Positions 60,971 through 64,000 of a stretch of DNA of 64,000 nucleotides are shown here, one piece after another. The notes beneath the pieces are model-generated. The model had not been told where the DNA came from. It saw only the letters and a list, made by a program, of their open reading frames with translations, and ran no database searches. The stretch covers positions 1 to 64,000 of the forward strand of contig NZ_FQWY01000004.1 of assembly GCF_900129805.1 (NCBI RefSeq), written 5' to 3'. Made by a program: the position numbers and the translations under genes. Position 1 is the stretch's first letter. Each line of letters opens with the position of its first letter. The stretch comes from Thermosyntropha lipolytica DSM 11003. GTDB lineage: Bacteria > Bacillota > Syntrophomonadia > Syntrophomonadales > Syntrophomonadaceae.

Positions 60971-63358
60971 TCTGGTTAAGTCTTCAATTACCTCTTTTAC
61001 TTTGCGCTTTTTAACCTGATGGTCAGGAAAGGGACAGTAAGGTAGATCCTGGCCGGGAGAAAGTACGATTTTTTGTATATATTCCTGAGGACAGCCTCCT
61101 TCCTGCAGGGGGCCTGGGATATTGGCCCGGTAAAGCTTACCCTCATGCCGGGGATCGGTACAGATCGCCACTTCACTTTTGAATATTCCTGATAGATTTG
61201 GTTCCGTATGGATATCGCATTTTTCAGCAGGCATTTTATCCGGATCACTGCTGCCTTCCGCTGCTCTTACCATCACTTTGACCTGAGGATTAGGACAGTA
61301 TTTGCCAGCTAGTTTGCCGGATTCAGGGCATATATAGACAGCTTCATGGATATCGCATACTTCAGCTGGAACCGCATCTTTGCGCGCATATTCGCTTACT
61401 ACCTGACCTTCCGGGCATATTTCCGAGGCCAGTTTTCCTGACTTAAGGCATATGGATACTTTTACTATATCAGGCGGTATAGCTTTAGGCTTGGGATGGT
61501 ATCCTTCATGGGCTTTGGTAAGCACCTGCCGGAATATGCCGGCAGGATAGCTTCCGCCATATACCCGGTTCATAGTGTGATCTTTGTCATATCCCATCCA
61601 GACTGCACAGGCATAGCCGGGAGTAAACCCGCAGAACCAGGAATCTTTGTATTCTTCCGAAGTTCCGGTTTTGCCTGCCGTCATAATCCCCGGTACCTTG
61701 GCTCGGGTGCCGGTACCGGAGTTTACAACTGTTTCCAGCATATTAGTCATCAGCCAGGAGGTCTGAGGAGACATAACCCTTTTAGCTGATGGTTTATAAG
61801 TGTATATTTCTACTCCGTGTTCATCGACTATTTTAGTTATGAAATGCGGAGGATAATAGATCCCCCCGTTGGCAATAGCCCCATAGGCTGCTGCCATTTG
61901 CAGAGGAGTTACCCCTTTGGTAAGCCCGCCTAAAGCAAGCTGGGCCAATCCCAGGTCGTTAGCTCCCGGACTGTCTATAAGAGGAAGGCCCAGGGCCCTG
62001 CCAAAATCAAAGCCGGTTCTTACTCCGATTTTATCTAATAGTTGTACGGCATAGGTGTTTATCGACCACTGCACAGCGGTACGCATAGTTATAAGACCGC
62101 GGTATTTGCCATCATAGTTTCTGGGTGACCATATGCCGCTGGCGGTTTTAAAGGAAATAGGCGAATCATCCAGCACATAAAAAGGCATATAGCCAGCTTC
62201 CAGAGCAGGAGAATATACCGTAAGCGGCTTAATAGAAGAACCAGGTTGCCGGTAGGCAGAAGTTGCCCGGTTGAATCCCCGTCTCTGTTCATATTTTCTG
62301 CCCCCTATTATCGCTTTTACTTCTCCATTATGGTGGTCGATAACGGCCATAGCTGATTGTATCTGTTCCCCCTTGGCACTCTGATTGGGGAAGTTAGCCG
62401 GGTTGGCATAAACCTGTTCTGCATAGCTTTGTAATTCACTGTCCATGGTGGTATATATTTTAAGCCCTGCTTTATAAATGGCATCATGGGGATTGTCATA
62501 TATTTTAAGACTGCTCAGTATTTTGATAGCTTCATCAGTCACCGCATCAATAAAGTAGCCGTATTTAAAAGCTTCATTATTAAAAGATGATTTGAAGACC
62601 AGAGGTTCTGCATAAGCTTCTTCGGCTGTCTCTTCATCAATATAGCCGCATTTTACCATGTTATTAAGGACAATCTTCTGACGAGCCTTGGCGGCTTCCA
62701 GGTTTTGAAATGGATTATAGTAGTTGGGACTCTGAGGAAGACCGGCTAAAAGTGCGGCTTCAGCCAGATTAAGTTCGCTTACGTCCTTGCCAAAATAAGT
62801 ATTAGATGCTGCCTGTACCCCATAGGCTCCGGAGCCGAAATATATTTTATTTAAATACATGCACAGTATTTCATCTTTGCTGTATTTGGACTCGATTTTG
62901 AAAGCCAGAAGGATTTCCTTGAGCTTCCTCTCCCAGCTTTTTTCAAAAGAGAGAAAAGCATTGCGCGCTAGCTGCTGAGTGATGGTACTTGCTCCCTGGC
63001 CGGTAGGGTTGCCGGAAGTAATGTTTACTATTACCGCGCGCATGATGCCTTTGAAATTTACTCCATGGTGTTCGTAAAAATCCCTATCTTCTGTAGCTAT
63101 GAACGCATTTATCAAATGGGGGGGAATCTTATCCAGCGTTACTTCGGTTCGGTTTTCCGCTGCGTGCAGTGTAGCTACCAGGTTTCCTTTGTCGTCATAT
63201 ATAAGGGTAGATTCTGCGCCTGCAAGCTGATGGGGATCAAATACCGGCAGATTTTGCGCAGTGTAGATAAAAGCGCCAGCCAGTATACCAAGTCCTATAA
63301 GACCTATAAATATTAAGCTGCGTAAAATTTTCCTTGGTTTTGCATTTTTTTTGGCCAT
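60968..63358 (-). CDS. Class A penicillin-binding protein (PBP1A family)
   Basis: 796 aa. N-terminal membrane helix (about 12-32). The GT51 glycosyltransferase domain has ATEDRDFYEHHGVNFKGI (catalytic Glu about 93) and QGASTITQQLARN. The transpeptidase has SxxK in RQPGSSIKPLTV (about 381), SxN in WSINTYAV and KTGTSEEYKDS (about 570). The C-terminal region has three Cys-containing modules (CLKSGKLASEICPEG; CPESGKLAGKYCPN; CTDPRHEGKLYR...CP) common in clostridial PBPs. It polymerises and crosslinks peptidoglycan. AGGAGG lies 12 nt before ATG. Confidence 0.94.
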   Translation of the reverse strand: MAKKNAKPRKILRSLIFIGLIGLGILAGAFIYTAQNLPVFDPHQLAGAESTLIYDDKGNLVATLHAAENRTEVTLDKIPPHLINAFIATEDRDFYEHHGVNFKGIMRAVIVNITSGNPTGQGASTITQQLARNAFLSFEKSWERKLKEILLAFKIESKYSKDEILCMYLNKIYFGSGAYGVQAASNTYFGKDVSELNLAEAALLAGLPQSPNYYNPFQNLEAAKARQKIVLNNMVKCGYIDEETAEEAYAEPLVFKSSFNNEAFKYGYFIDAVTDEAIKILSSLKIYDNPHDAIYKAGLKIYTTMDSELQSYAEQVYANPANFPNQSAKGEQIQSAMAVIDHHNGEVKAIIGGRKYEQRRGFNRATSAYRQPGSSIKPLTVYSPALEAGYMPFYVLDDSPISFKTASGIWSPRNYDGKYRGLITMRTAVQWSINTYAVQLLDKIGVRTGFDFGRALGLPLIDSPGANDLGLAQLALGGLTKGVTPLQMAAAYGAIANGGIYYPPHFITKIVDEHGVEIYTYKPSAKRVMSPQTSWLMTNMLETVVNSGTGTRAKVPGIMTAGKTGTSEEYKDSWFCGFTPGYACAVWMGYDKDHTMNRVYGGSYPAGIFRQVLTKAHEGYHPKPKAIPPDIVKVSICLKSGKLASEICPEGQVVSEYARKDAVPAEVCDIHEAVYICPESGKLAGKYCPNPQVKVMVRAAEGSSDPDKMPAEKCDIHTEPNLSGIFKSEVAICTDPRHEGKLYRANIPGPLQEGGCPQEYIQKIVLSPGQDLPYCPFPDHQVKKRKVKEVIEDLTR

Positions 63359-63514
63359 TCTATACTTAAGCCTCCTGCACCAGAATTTTATTTAAAAATG
63401 GTTGCGCAAGTTTTTATGGCTGGTAAATATTAAATAATTAAGAGTAGAGAAAAACCTCATCTTTCTAATTATTGCATATTTCACATTTATTGTGCTATCA
63501 TTTTTTTTTAGTAA

Positions 63515-64000
<486 letters not shown>

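Overview
The window reads as a chromosome segment of an anaerobic, endospore-forming, motile member of the Clostridia. The evidence is a YtxC-type sporulation protein, PdaB-like deacetylases, MotAB, Gram-positive lipoprotein signals, a T-box ahead of pheST and an L20-type leader ahead of infC-rpmI-rplT. The gene order ytxC / DUF445 / thrS / infC-rpmI-rplT / rRNA methylase / yqzL-like / T-box-pheST and the large acyl-CoA ligase would suit a Syntrophomonas/Thermosyntropha-like syntroph. That placement is an inference from gene content only.

Layout. (1) 1-6.7 kb is an accessory island. It holds two direct 263-bp copies of the tail of an Rpn-family nuclease gene flanking a phosphoribosyltransferase + DprA-like (SLOG) pair. 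Next come a HEPN/MNT toxin-antitoxin pair, a RelE-type pair with a truncated toxin, two Phd/VapC-type pairs and an IS transposase scrap. (2) 7.3-16.2 kb has a LysR regulator and an iron-type ABC transporter (binding protein, fused permease, ATPase). The operon runs on into a secreted beta-propeller protein, a membrane zinc-ribbon protein with about 20 G-Y-D pentapeptides, and a second zinc-ribbon protein. (3) 16.6-21.4 kb (minus strand) has two polysaccharide deacetylases, an OFA-type MFS carrier and MotA/MotB. (4) 21.6-34 kb is a housekeeping translation block: ytxC, DUF445, thrS, infC (ATC start), rpmI, rplT, an rRNA 2'-O-methylase, pheS and a shortened pheT, then an MFS carrier and a uridine-kinase-like protein. 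(5) 34-41.9 kb is a second accessory island. It has an intact rpn-type gene, a tandem repeat, a hyperacidic protein, a free-standing copy of the McrB N-terminal domain, McrB, McrC, a DUF3298-like protein and a 90-bp scrap of the rpn gene. (6) 42-52.2 kb is the phosphate regulon: phoP-phoR, an acyl-CoA ligase, then pstS, pstCAB and phoU. Phased TTTACA repeats lie before pstS and before pstC. (7) 52.3-64 kb has zapA, polX, a DUF421 protein, a NIF3-like protein, a U32 peptidase, mutS2, a class A penicillin-binding protein (minus strand) and the 5' part of tyrS.

The genes work together in clear blocks: phosphate sensing and uptake under PhoP/PhoR; Phe-tRNA charging controlled by a T-box; ribosomal and initiation-factor synthesis controlled by a leader; and two defence/conflict islands. 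Both islands are bracketed by same-orientation Rpn-tail sequences. The most novel-looking material is the PRTase-DprA cassette between rpn repeats, the mcr locus with its duplicated N-domain and acidic partner, and the propeller/zinc-ribbon/G-Y-D genes attached to the ABC transporter.
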